NCBI GenBank assembly: GCA_045648765.1
Contig: JAZROQ010000041.1
Span: 87,556-151,555, forward strand
Reading direction: 5' to 3'
DNA length: 64,000 nucleotides
Source of the DNA: RGIG3009 sp045648765
GTDB lineage: Bacteria > Bacillota > Clostridia > Oscillospirales > Acutalibacteraceae
Below, one piece after another: positions 16,369 through 23,632 of this stretch (its first letter is position 1; every line of letters starts with the position of its first letter). The notes under the pieces were generated by a model that was not told where the DNA came from, did not search any database, and saw nothing but the letters and a program-made list of their open reading frames with translations. A program made the translations under genes and the position numbers.

Positions 16369-17496
16369 TTAAATCCGTCTATCTAAAACACCACGATATT
16401 TATGATAAAATTCTTCAAACGTACCATTATCCAGCGCCTCACGGATTTTTTCGGTAAGTGTGTTGTAAAAATATAAATTGTGAATGACACACAACCGCAT
16501 AGCAAGCATTTCATTTGCCTTGAACAAATGGCGAATATATGCACGAGAATGACGCCGACATGTAGGACAATCGCATTCTTCATCAAGTGGCAAAGGATCG
16601 TATTCGTATTTTTGATTAAGCATATTGCGGTGTCCGCTCCACGTGAACACATGCGCGTGTCGTGCATTTCGGGCGGGCATAACACAATCAAACAAGTCAA
16701 CCCCGCGGTAAACACCTTCCAAAATGTTCTCCGGTGTACCAACACCCATCAAATATCGCGGTTTATCCTTTGGCATAAACGGTTCGACCGCATCGATAAT
16801 ACGGTACATATCTTCCGTCGGCTCCCCTACCGCCAATCCTCCAATAGCATATCCGTCCAAATCCAACTCGGCAATTTCTTGCATGTGTCTTACACGAAGA
16901 TCCTCAAATGTACATCCCTGATTAATACCAAACAGCATCTGTGCTTTGTTAATCGTATCAGGCAATGATTTTAGTCGTTCCATTTCCGTTTGGCAACGTT
17001 TTAACCACCGTGTAGTGCGTTCACAAGAACGCGCGGAATAATCGTATTTAGCGGGATTTTCCACGCATTCATCAAATGCCATAGCAATGGTAGAAGCGAG
17101 GTTAGATTGAATGCGCATACTTTCTTCGGGACCAATAAACAACCTTCGTCCGTCAATGTGCGAAGAAAAAGTGACACCTTCTTCATTAATCTTGCGAAGT
17201 TTAGCAAGGGAAAACACTTGAAAGCCCCCACTATCGGTTAAAATAGGTCCATCAAATCCCGTAAACTTATGCAAACCACCCATTTTTTTAACCAATTCAT
17301 CACCGGGGCGCAAGTGCAAGTGATACGTATTACAAAGTTGTACTTGGCATTTAATATCTGCCAAATCATAAGCCGAAACCGCACCTTTAATAGCGCCGCA
17401 CGTAGCAACGTTCATAAACGCAGGGGTTTGAACTGTACCATGAGGCGTTTCAAACACACCGCGCCGTGCACGACCACTTGTTTTAATAATCTTCAT
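16369..17496 (-). CDS. tgt: Queuine/preQ1 tRNA-guanine transglycosylase
   Basis: Tgt swaps guanine 34 of GUN-anticodon tRNAs for preQ1, the step before QueA in queuosine synthesis. The 375-residue protein has the nucleophile-region motif LTDSGGFQVFSL with Asp near residue 88, the GGLAVGE loop, LMGVGTP and the C-terminal zinc site CDCPTCRRH followed by downstream His. Length is typical. It sits 20 bases downstream of queA on the same transcript. No preQ1-making genes (queC, queD, queE, queF) are in the window. Confidence 0.97.
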   Translation of the reverse strand: MKIIKTSGRARRGVFETPHGTVQTPAFMNVATCGAIKGAVSAYDLADIKCQVQLCNTYHLHLRPGDELVKKMGGLHKFTGFDGPILTDSGGFQVFSLAKLRKINEEGVTFSSHIDGRRLFIGPEESMRIQSNLASTIAMAFDECVENPAKYDYSARSCERTTRWLKRCQTEMERLKSLPDTINKAQMLFGINQGCTFEDLRVRHMQEIAELDLDGYAIGGLAVGEPTEDMYRIIDAVEPFMPKDKPRYLMGVGTPENILEGVYRGVDLFDCVMPARNARHAHVFTWSGHRNMLNQKYEYDPLPLDEECDCPTCRRHSRAYIRHLFKANEMLAMRLCVIHNLYFYNTLTEKIREALDNGTFEEFYHKYRGVLDRRI

Positions 17497-17516
17497 GTAA
17501 TGTCATCCTGTTCTTT

Positions 17517-18545
17517 TTATACAATAAGCATTGCATCGCCAAAGCTGAAAAAACGATACCGTTCTTCCACTGCGTAGCGGTATGTTTCCATGGTTTTTTC
17601 GTAACCGGCAAAAGCACTAACCAACATAATCAAGGTACTTTCCGGCAAATGAAAGTTAGTAATTAAGCCATCCAGAATTTGAAAACGATACCCGGGGTAA
17701 ATAAAAATGCCTGTCCATCCTTCGTTTGCGTGTACCAAGCCGTCTTCCCCCAAGCCAACACTTTCCAACGTGCGGCAAGAGGTGGTTCCTACCGCAAAAA
17801 CACGACCACCGGCGGCTTTGGTTTCGTTTATTAACTGTGCCGTCTCTTTGGGCAAGACGTAGTGTTCGTAATGCATTTTATGGTCTGTAATGTCATCTGC
17901 CTTTACAGGTCTGAACGTTCCCAACCCCACATGCAATGTTACAAATCCAATTTTAACACCTTTTTGTGTAAGCTTTTTCAACAATTCCGGTGTAAAATGC
18001 AACCCTGCCGTAGGCGCTGCCGCTGAGCCAAGTTCTTTGGAATAAACGGTTTGATACCGTTCTTTATCTTCCAGCTTTTGCGTAATATAATGTGGAAGCG
18101 GCATTTCACCGATTTTTTCCAAAATTTCGTAAAAATTCCCTTGATAGGAAAAATGAACCAAGCGGTTTCCATCGGGCAAAACATCGATCACTTCGGCTTC
18201 TAACAAACCTTCACCAAAAGTAAGAATATTACCTATTTTTGCTTTTTTGCCGGGGCCTGCCAACACTTCCCAACAGTCATCCCCTTTGGGATTAAGCAAA
18301 AGCAATTCGACTGCTGCACCTGTTTCTTTGCGGTTTCCATATAACCGTGCAGGCAAAACACGACTGTTGTTAAGAATCAAACAATCGCCTTCGTGGAGAT
18401 AATCCATAATTTCAAAAAACTTTTGATTTTTCCGCTTACCCGTGGCACGATCAAGCACTAACAAACGCGATTGATCCCTCGGTTCTACTGGATATTGTGC
18501 AATTAATTCTTGCGGTAAATCGTAATAAAAATCTTGTCGTTTCAT
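17517..18545 (-). CDS. queA: S-adenosylmethionine:tRNA ribosyltransferase-isomerase
   Basis: QueA transfers the ribosyl part of S-adenosylmethionine to preQ1 in tRNA, forming epoxyqueuosine. The 342-residue protein begins MKRQDFYYDLPQELIAQYPVEPRDQSRLLVL and contains LILNNSRVLPARL and the family block GSAAAPTAGLHFT near residue 185, with GVKIGFVTLHVGLGTFRPV shortly after. It heads the queA-tgt unit. Its promoter overlaps that of the divergent asd gene (18582-18629). Confidence 0.97.
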   Translation of the reverse strand: MKRQDFYYDLPQELIAQYPVEPRDQSRLLVLDRATGKRKNQKFFEIMDYLHEGDCLILNNSRVLPARLYGNRKETGAAVELLLLNPKGDDCWEVLAGPGKKAKIGNILTFGEGLLEAEVIDVLPDGNRLVHFSYQGNFYEILEKIGEMPLPHYITQKLEDKERYQTVYSKELGSAAAPTAGLHFTPELLKKLTQKGVKIGFVTLHVGLGTFRPVKADDITDHKMHYEHYVLPKETAQLINETKAAGGRVFAVGTTSCRTLESVGLGEDGLVHANEGWTGIFIYPGYRFQILDGLITNFHLPESTLIMLVSAFAGYEKTMETYRYAVEERYRFFSFGDAMLIV

Positions 18546-18581
18546 GGATAAACTCCGTTTCCGTTTTATCGGTGGATTTTG

Positions 18582-18629
18582 TTGACATCCTTGTTACATA
18601 ATGCTACAATAGGAATGAAAAATTGTCAA
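18582..18629. promoter_or_regulatory. Fully overlapping divergent promoters of asd (+) and queA (-)
   Basis: On the plus strand TTGACA (18582-18587) and TACAAT (18605-18610) are 17 bases apart and serve asd. On the minus strand TTGACA (plus 18624-18629) and TAGCAT (plus 18601-18606) are 17 bases apart and serve queA. The two -10 boxes share bases 18605-18606. Confidence 0.7.
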
Positions 18630-18678
18630 GCAAAATCAAAGGTTTTACTTGTCTCAAATCAGGAAGGAGTTCTCCCCT

Positions 18679-19755
18679 ATGAAGAAGTTTAATGTTGGAA
18701 TTATCGGTTGTACCGGCATGGTCGGTCAGCGTTTTGCTACGCTGCTTGCCAACCATCCGTGGTTTACGGTGACGGCCCTTGCCGCCAGTCCGCGCTCTGC
18801 CGGAAAAACCTATAAAGAAGCTATCGGCAATCGTTGGGCTATGTCCTCACCGTTGCCGGAATCTTTGCAAGATATGATGGTATTTGACGCTGCTGACGTA
18901 GAAAAAGTGGCTTCGCTTGTCGATTTTGTGTTTTGTGCAGTCGATATGCCCAAAGATCAAATCCGTGCCTTGGAAGAGACGTATGCCAAAGCAGAATGTC
19001 CTGTTGTTTCTAACAACAGTGCACACCGTGGCACAGCCGATGTACCGATGATTATTCCCGAACTTAACGCTGACCACGTAAACGTTATCCCCAGTCAGCG
19101 CAAACGTTTAGGCACAAAGCGTGGCTTTATTGCCGTTAAATCCAACTGCTCTTTGCAAAGCTATGTTCCTGCTTTGTTCCCGCTTTCTAAATTTGGCATT
19201 AACAAAGCGCTCGTTTGCACCTATCAAGCCATTTCCGGTGCGGGCAAAACCTTTGAACGTTGGCCCGAAATGGTAGATAACCTTATCCCTTATATCGGCG
19301 GCGAAGAAGAAAAATCCGAAAAAGAGCCGCTCAAAATTTGGGGTCATGTGGAAGATGGCGTAATTGTTAACGCTACTTCGCCCGAAATTACCGCACAATG
19401 TTTGCGTGTCCCTGTTTCAGACGGTCACTTTGCCGCGGTGTTTTGCAGTTTCGATAAAAAACCGAGCAAAGAAGAAATTTTGGATTGTTGGAAATCATTT
19501 AAAGGCCGCGCACAAGAGTTGGAATTGCCCAGCGCACCCAAACAATTCTTGCACTATTTTGAAGAAGATAACATGCCGCAAGCGGCATTACACCGCGGCT
19601 TAGAGGGTGGCATGGCTATCTCTTTGGGTAGATTGCGTGAAGATTCTCAATACGACTACAAGTTTGTCGGTTTGTCCCACAACACCTTACGCGGTGCTGC
19701 AGGTGGTGCAGTTTTGTTGGCAGAATTGCTTTGTGCAGAAGGATATATGGATTAA
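18679..19755 (+). CDS. asd: Aspartate-semialdehyde dehydrogenase (archaeal/fungal-like class)
   Basis: The enzyme reduces aspartyl phosphate to aspartate semialdehyde, the branch point to lysine, threonine and methionine. The 358-residue protein has the NADP-binding start VGIIGCTGMVGQRFA and the active-site cysteine in KSNCSLQ (about residue 157). SNNSAHRGTADVPMIIPELN resembles the archaeal/fungal class rather than the E. coli type. AAGGAG 9 bases upstream supports ATG 18679; the frame open to 18649 has no ribosome binding site. dapA follows after 30 bases. Confidence 0.94.
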   Translation: MKKFNVGIIGCTGMVGQRFATLLANHPWFTVTALAASPRSAGKTYKEAIGNRWAMSSPLPESLQDMMVFDAADVEKVASLVDFVFCAVDMPKDQIRALEETYAKAECPVVSNNSAHRGTADVPMIIPELNADHVNVIPSQRKRLGTKRGFIAVKSNCSLQSYVPALFPLSKFGINKALVCTYQAISGAGKTFERWPEMVDNLIPYIGGEEEKSEKEPLKIWGHVEDGVIVNATSPEITAQCLRVPVSDGHFAAVFCSFDKKPSKEEILDCWKSFKGRAQELELPSAPKQFLHYFEEDNMPQAALHRGLEGGMAISLGRLREDSQYDYKFVGLSHNTLRGAAGGAVLLAELLCAEGYMD

Positions 19756-19785
19756 GTAACCTATTTATCAAAGGAGGAGTTTAGT

Positions 19786-20676
19786 ATGAGTAAGCCTGTT
19801 CTTTTTACCGGTGCCGGTGTAGCGCTCATCACTCCCATGCATCCGGATGGACGTATAAACTTTGAAAAATATCGCGAACTGATTGATTTTCAAATTGCCA
19901 ATGGTACCGATGCCATTATCTCTATCGGCACCACGGGCGAAGCCCCAACATTGGAAGACGATGAACATTTGGAAGCTTTGCGTGTGGCAATCGAGTACAC
20001 AAACGGTCGTGTCCCGGTGATTGCCGGTACCGGTTCAAACAACACTGAACACGCTGTGTTTATGTCAAAAGAAGCCCAAAAAATGGGTGCTGACGGTTTG
20101 CTGCTGGTGACACCATATTATAACAAAACTTCTCAAAATGGGTTGATTTCCCATTACAGCTATATTGCAAACTCGGTAGATTTACCAATTATTTTATACA
20201 ATGTTCCCTCCCGCACCGGTGTGAATATTCAGCCAAAAACGGTTGCCGAGTTGTATAAAATTCCCAACATTGTGGCTCTTAAACAAGCCAGCGGTAATTT
20301 GTCAGAAACGGCTCAAATTGCTTCTTTGTGTGACATCACTCTCTATTCGGGCAACGATGACCAAATCGTTCCCATTATGTCTCTTGGCGGGAAAGGTGTC
20401 ATTTCGGTGCTGTCTAACGTTGTACCGCAACAAACACACGATATTTGCGCCGCGTGGCTAAACGGTGATTGTGAGCGTAGTTTGCGCCTGCAATTAGAAT
20501 GGCTTGACTTGGCAAACGCTTTGTTTATGGATGTTAATCCCATTCCTGTCAAAGAAGCACTCAATCAAATGGGATTCTCCGTGGGCGATTGTCGTCTCCC
20601 CCTAGCTGCTATGACAGCAGAAAACAAACAAAAAATAACTGACGTATTACGTCGGTATTCATTACTGAAAGGTTGA
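19786..20676 (+). CDS. dapA: 4-hydroxy-tetrahydrodipicolinate synthase
   Basis: DapA condenses pyruvate with aspartate semialdehyde, the first committed step of lysine and diaminopimelate synthesis. The 296-residue TIM-barrel protein shows SIGTTGEAPTL, the proton-relay Tyr in LYNVPSRTG (Tyr138) and the Schiff-base Lys in VALKQASGN (Lys166). AGGAGG precedes ATG 19786. It forms an operon with asd and dapB, supplying cell-wall diaminopimelate and, in a spore former, dipicolinate precursor. Confidence 0.97.
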   Translation: MSKPVLFTGAGVALITPMHPDGRINFEKYRELIDFQIANGTDAIISIGTTGEAPTLEDDEHLEALRVAIEYTNGRVPVIAGTGSNNTEHAVFMSKEAQKMGADGLLLVTPYYNKTSQNGLISHYSYIANSVDLPIILYNVPSRTGVNIQPKTVAELYKIPNIVALKQASGNLSETAQIASLCDITLYSGNDDQIVPIMSLGGKGVISVLSNVVPQQTHDICAAWLNGDCERSLRLQLEWLDLANALFMDVNPIPVKEALNQMGFSVGDCRLPLAAMTAENKQKITDVLRRYSLLKG

Positions 20677-20681
20677 CTTTT

Positions 20682-21434
20682 ATGACACGCATTTTACTCT
20701 GTGGTTGTAACGGAAAAATGGGACGCACCATTGCCGCTTGCGCTGCCAAGCGTGACGATTGCAAAATTGTTGCCGGCGTGGATATTAACACCAATCCTTG
20801 CAATGATTTTCCGGTTTTCAGCACTCCTAAGGAATGTAATGTTCCGATAGACGTTATCGTTGATTTTTCTCATCCATCCTGCCTTGACGGTGTGCTGCAA
20901 TATGCCACCGAGAATCATATTCCCGCGGTGATTGCTACCACCGGCTTATCGGAAGAGCAACGTGTAAGAATCCAAAAAGCAGCAGAAAAAACGCCGTTGT
21001 TTTCTTCGGCAAATATGTCTTTGGGCGTCAGTTTATTAACAGAATTGGTCAAAAAAGCAGCCGAAGTTTTGGGTGGCATGTTTGATGTTGAAATTATTGA
21101 AAAACACCACAACCAAAAGATTGATGCTCCTTCAGGCACAGCGTTATTGCTGGCAGAATCGGTAAAAGATGGTCTTTCTTATGAACCGCGCTATGTTTAT
21201 GACCGTGAGTCGGTTCGTGAAAAACGCAATCCTCACGATATCGGCATCAGCTCGGTGCGCGGTGGCACCATTGTGGGTGAACACGATGTGATTTTTGCCG
21301 GACACGATGAGTATGTCACCCTGTCACACACTGCTCTTTCCAAAGATATTTTTGCAGTTGGTGCTTTGAATGCCGCTTTATTCTTGACAAAACAACCAAA
21401 CGGCTATTACACCATGAAAGATTTGATGGAATAA
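20682..21434 (+). CDS. dapB: 4-hydroxy-tetrahydrodipicolinate reductase
   Basis: DapB reduces the DapA product to tetrahydrodipicolinate. The 250-residue protein has the nucleotide-binding start RILLCGCNGKMGRTI, the FSHPS motif, and the signature IEKHHNQKIDAPSGTA that holds the catalytic His and Lys. ATG 20682 follows GAAAGG with 9 bases spacing, 5 bases after dapA; TTG 20673 would overlap the dapA stop. A strong terminator ends the operon. Confidence 0.96.
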   Translation: MTRILLCGCNGKMGRTIAACAAKRDDCKIVAGVDINTNPCNDFPVFSTPKECNVPIDVIVDFSHPSCLDGVLQYATENHIPAVIATTGLSEEQRVRIQKAAEKTPLFSSANMSLGVSLLTELVKKAAEVLGGMFDVEIIEKHHNQKIDAPSGTALLLAESVKDGLSYEPRYVYDRESVREKRNPHDIGISSVRGGTIVGEHDVIFAGHDEYVTLSHTALSKDIFAVGALNAALFLTKQPNGYYTMKDLME

Positions 21435-21439
21435 AAAAG

Positions 21440-21477
21440 CAAGGGAAAGAATCCGCACGATTCTTTCCCCTTTTTTT
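21440..21477 (+). terminator. Terminator of asd-dapA-dapB
   Basis: GGGAAAGAAT pairs with ATTCTTTCCC around a seven-base loop and is followed by seven T. It may also serve the converging DUF1540 gene. Confidence 0.8.
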
Positions 21478-21482
21478 GCTTG

Positions 21483-21653
21483 TTATTTCTTTTCAAAAGA
21501 TTGGCAATCTGTGCATTCACACATGGTTGGGTTTGTTTCGTGAGTTCCCACGTGAATGGCATTCAACGTACAAAAATCACCATCGCAACCATGATAACGG
21601 CACTGTTCAACAGTACAATGGATGGACTGATTGTTTTTACAATTGTTATCCAT
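21483..21653 (-). CDS. DUF1540 small cysteine-rich protein
   Basis: This 56-residue protein shows the DUF1540 pattern: HCTVEQCRYHGCDGDFCTL, then CTDCQSFEKK at the end, with eight cysteines that could bind metal. Such small proteins are widespread in Clostridia and some are made during sporulation, but their role is unknown. The start at ATG 21653 follows AAGGAGGG; the frame open to 21701 covers the upstream region. It converges on dapB across a hairpin. Confidence 0.85.
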   Translation of the reverse strand: MDNNCKNNQSIHCTVEQCRYHGCDGDFCTLNAIHVGTHETNPTMCECTDCQSFEKK

Positions 21654-21772
21654 AAATCTTTCCCTCCTTTTTGTTTGTTGGTTATTAGTATTTCCCAACA
21701 ATCAAAAAATAACGATCAAATTTTTTGTTTTCGCAAATCATATTATTCTATTCAATTTTTTTACCACGTTTG

Positions 21773-21801
21773 TTGACAACCATACGTAAAGATGTTATAA
21801 A
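21773..21801 (+). promoter_or_regulatory. Sigma-A-type promoter of the sialidase-like gene
   Basis: TTGACA at 21773-21778 and TATAAA at 21796-21801 are 17 bases apart, followed 24 bases later by AGGAG and the GTG start. Confidence 0.65.
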
Positions 21802-21838
21802 ACGTATTAGATAACAAAATTGTTAGGAGATGTTTCTT

Positions 21839-23002
21839 GTGGCTACAATCGGCAGAGAAGTATTTGTGGTAAAACCCAGTCCCGAAAATCCCAGAAATAC
21901 AGAGGGAGCTTTCGCTCTTCTTAATGACGGAAGCATTTTATATGCTTACAGCCGCTTTATTGGCGATTCCAATGACCACGCTGATGCGGATATTCATGCT
22001 TTTATCACTCACGACGATGGTGAAACGTGGGAGGAATTCGGCACTATTTACACAAAAGGTCCCAACGACAGAAACGTCATGAGCGTTTCTTTTTTACGTA
22101 TGCTGGATGGCGCCTTGGGAATGTTCTTTTTAAGAAAAACCGGTGATGGCGATGAAATTGATTGCCGTCCCAACATGATTTTATCTTACGACGAAGGCAA
22201 AACATGGTCCGAAGCCAAATGCTGTATTGACAAACCAGGTTACTATGTTATGAACAACGATAGAATCCTCCGCTTGGCAAACGGTCGTGTTATTTTGCCT
22301 GTAAGTTATCATGAGTTTTTACCGCAAGCAGGCGAATTCAGCGACCGAGGCATTGCCTGCTTTTTTATTTCTGATGATGACTGCAAAACTTTCCACGAGG
22401 CAAAACAACGCTTAGAATTGCCCTTTAACCATCCTGTTTCCGGTTTGCAAGAAGTGGGGGTAATGGAACTCAAAGACGGTCGAATTTGGGCATTTGCACG
22501 CACAGGACACGGCTATCAATTTGAATCTTATTCCGAAGACCAAGGCGAAACCTGGGGCGATGTGTTACCCAACGAATTCTTTACCTCTCCCAATTCTCCT
22601 ATGGGTGTTAAACGTTTGCAAAACGGAAAAATGTTGGCAGTGTTTAATCCTATTCCCATCTATAATGGGCGCCACAACATTGTTGGTTCCAAACCATTTG
22701 AGCATGCCGAAAAAACAGTTTGTTATAATATGTACCATCCCTATTCCGTATATTGCGGCAGAACACCACTTGTTTGTGCAATTTCCGATGGTTCCCCTAA
22801 AGAATTCGAAGATTATTTGTGGTCGTTGGAAGATAACCGTAGCCGCGAATACTGCTACCCCGCTATTTTACCAAATAAAGATTATGTGTTAATTTCTTAT
22901 TTTAAAATGTGTTCTACCTATGGTTATCCCCCGGAAGTACGAAAAACACCACTCTACGGCAGCCATATCAAAAAAGTTATGTTAAGTGAGTTTGAAGATT
23001 AA
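21839..23002 (+). CDS. Sialidase/BNR-repeat-type beta-propeller protein, cytoplasmic
   Basis: This 387-residue protein has at least three Asp-box motifs of the sialidase fold: THDDGETW, SYDEGKTW and SEDQGETW, with a degenerate fourth, SDDDCKTF. The N-terminal NTEGAFALLNDGSILYAYSRF is common in exo-alpha-sialidase-like proteins. There is no signal peptide, so it should act inside the cell, perhaps on an imported sugar. No sialic acid transporter or nan gene is nearby, so the substrate is unknown. GTG 21839 is preferred since AGGAG lies 9 bases upstream; ATG 21830 directly abuts that site. Confidence 0.75.
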   Translation: MATIGREVFVVKPSPENPRNTEGAFALLNDGSILYAYSRFIGDSNDHADADIHAFITHDDGETWEEFGTIYTKGPNDRNVMSVSFLRMLDGALGMFFLRKTGDGDEIDCRPNMILSYDEGKTWSEAKCCIDKPGYYVMNNDRILRLANGRVILPVSYHEFLPQAGEFSDRGIACFFISDDDCKTFHEAKQRLELPFNHPVSGLQEVGVMELKDGRIWAFARTGHGYQFESYSEDQGETWGDVLPNEFFTSPNSPMGVKRLQNGKMLAVFNPIPIYNGRHNIVGSKPFEHAEKTVCYNMYHPYSVYCGRTPLVCAISDGSPKEFEDYLWSLEDNRSREYCYPAILPNKDYVLISYFKMCSTYGYPPEVRKTPLYGSHIKKVMLSEFED

Positions 23003-23033
23003 AAAAAACCGCGTCGTATGACGCGGTTTTTTT
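23003..23033. terminator. Bidirectional terminator
   Basis: CCGCGTC and GACGCGG pair around GTAT between an A-run and a T-run. It serves the sialidase-like gene and the converging engB gene. Confidence 0.85.
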
Positions 23034-23616
23034 ATTCTTCCGTGACCTCTTTCAAAATAGAACGCAGTTCCTCCACCCCTTCACCGGTGATAGCCGAAAA
23101 GGGTACCATATAGATTCCTTCGTATTCCGAAAGTTCTTCTTTAAGTGCCTCTAAACGTTCAGCGCGTTGCGTTTTGTTCAGCTTATCCGCTTTGGTAAGC
23201 ACCACAATAAACGGCAATTCACAGTGCGTTAAATATTCTAACATTTGATAGTCATCGGCGCTCGGCGGGTGACGCATATCAATCAGTTGTAGCACTAATC
23301 GCAAATCACGATCATCGTCAAAATAATGTTCGATCGTTTGGCTAAACCTTTTCTTTTCCGAAAAAGAAAGTTTGGCATAGCCATATCCCGGCAAGTCAAT
23401 GAGCCGTAAAGTATCTAATTTATAAAAATTGATGGTTGCCGTTTTACCGGGGGTAGAACTGGTCCGCGCCAATGCTTTGCGGTTTACCAACTTGTTAATC
23501 AATGAGGATTTTCCAACGTTGGACCGACCCGAAAAAGCGATTTCCGGAAGCGTAGACAGGGGCAACTGACTGCTGATGCCGGCGGATAATTCAAAAACAG
23601 CCGATTCAATTTTCAC
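23032..23616 (-). CDS. engB: Ribosome biogenesis GTPase EngB/YsxC
   Basis: EngB is an essential GTPase for assembly of the large ribosomal subunit. The 194-residue protein has G1 GRSNVGKSS, G3 DLPGYG and G4 TKADK in order, with normal length. The start is most likely GTG 23616, which lies 8 bases after GGAGG and gives the usual start (M)KIESAVFEL; ATG 23622 is an alternative. It follows lon by 16 bases, preserving the common lon-engB order. Confidence 0.95.
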   Translation of the reverse strand: MKIESAVFELSAGISSQLPLSTLPEIAFSGRSNVGKSSLINKLVNRKALARTSSTPGKTATINFYKLDTLRLIDLPGYGYAKLSFSEKKRFSQTIEHYFDDDRDLRLVLQLIDMRHPPSADDYQMLEYLTHCELPFIVVLTKADKLNKTQRAERLEALKEELSEYEGIYMVPFSAITGEGVEELRSILKEVTEE

Positions 23617-23632
23617 AAGCATTCCCTCCCCT

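Noticed and set aside
18546..18678. Lysine riboswitch before asd-dapA-dapB
   Set aside because: Only about 60 bases lie between the predicted transcript start and the start codon, too few for the lysine aptamer.
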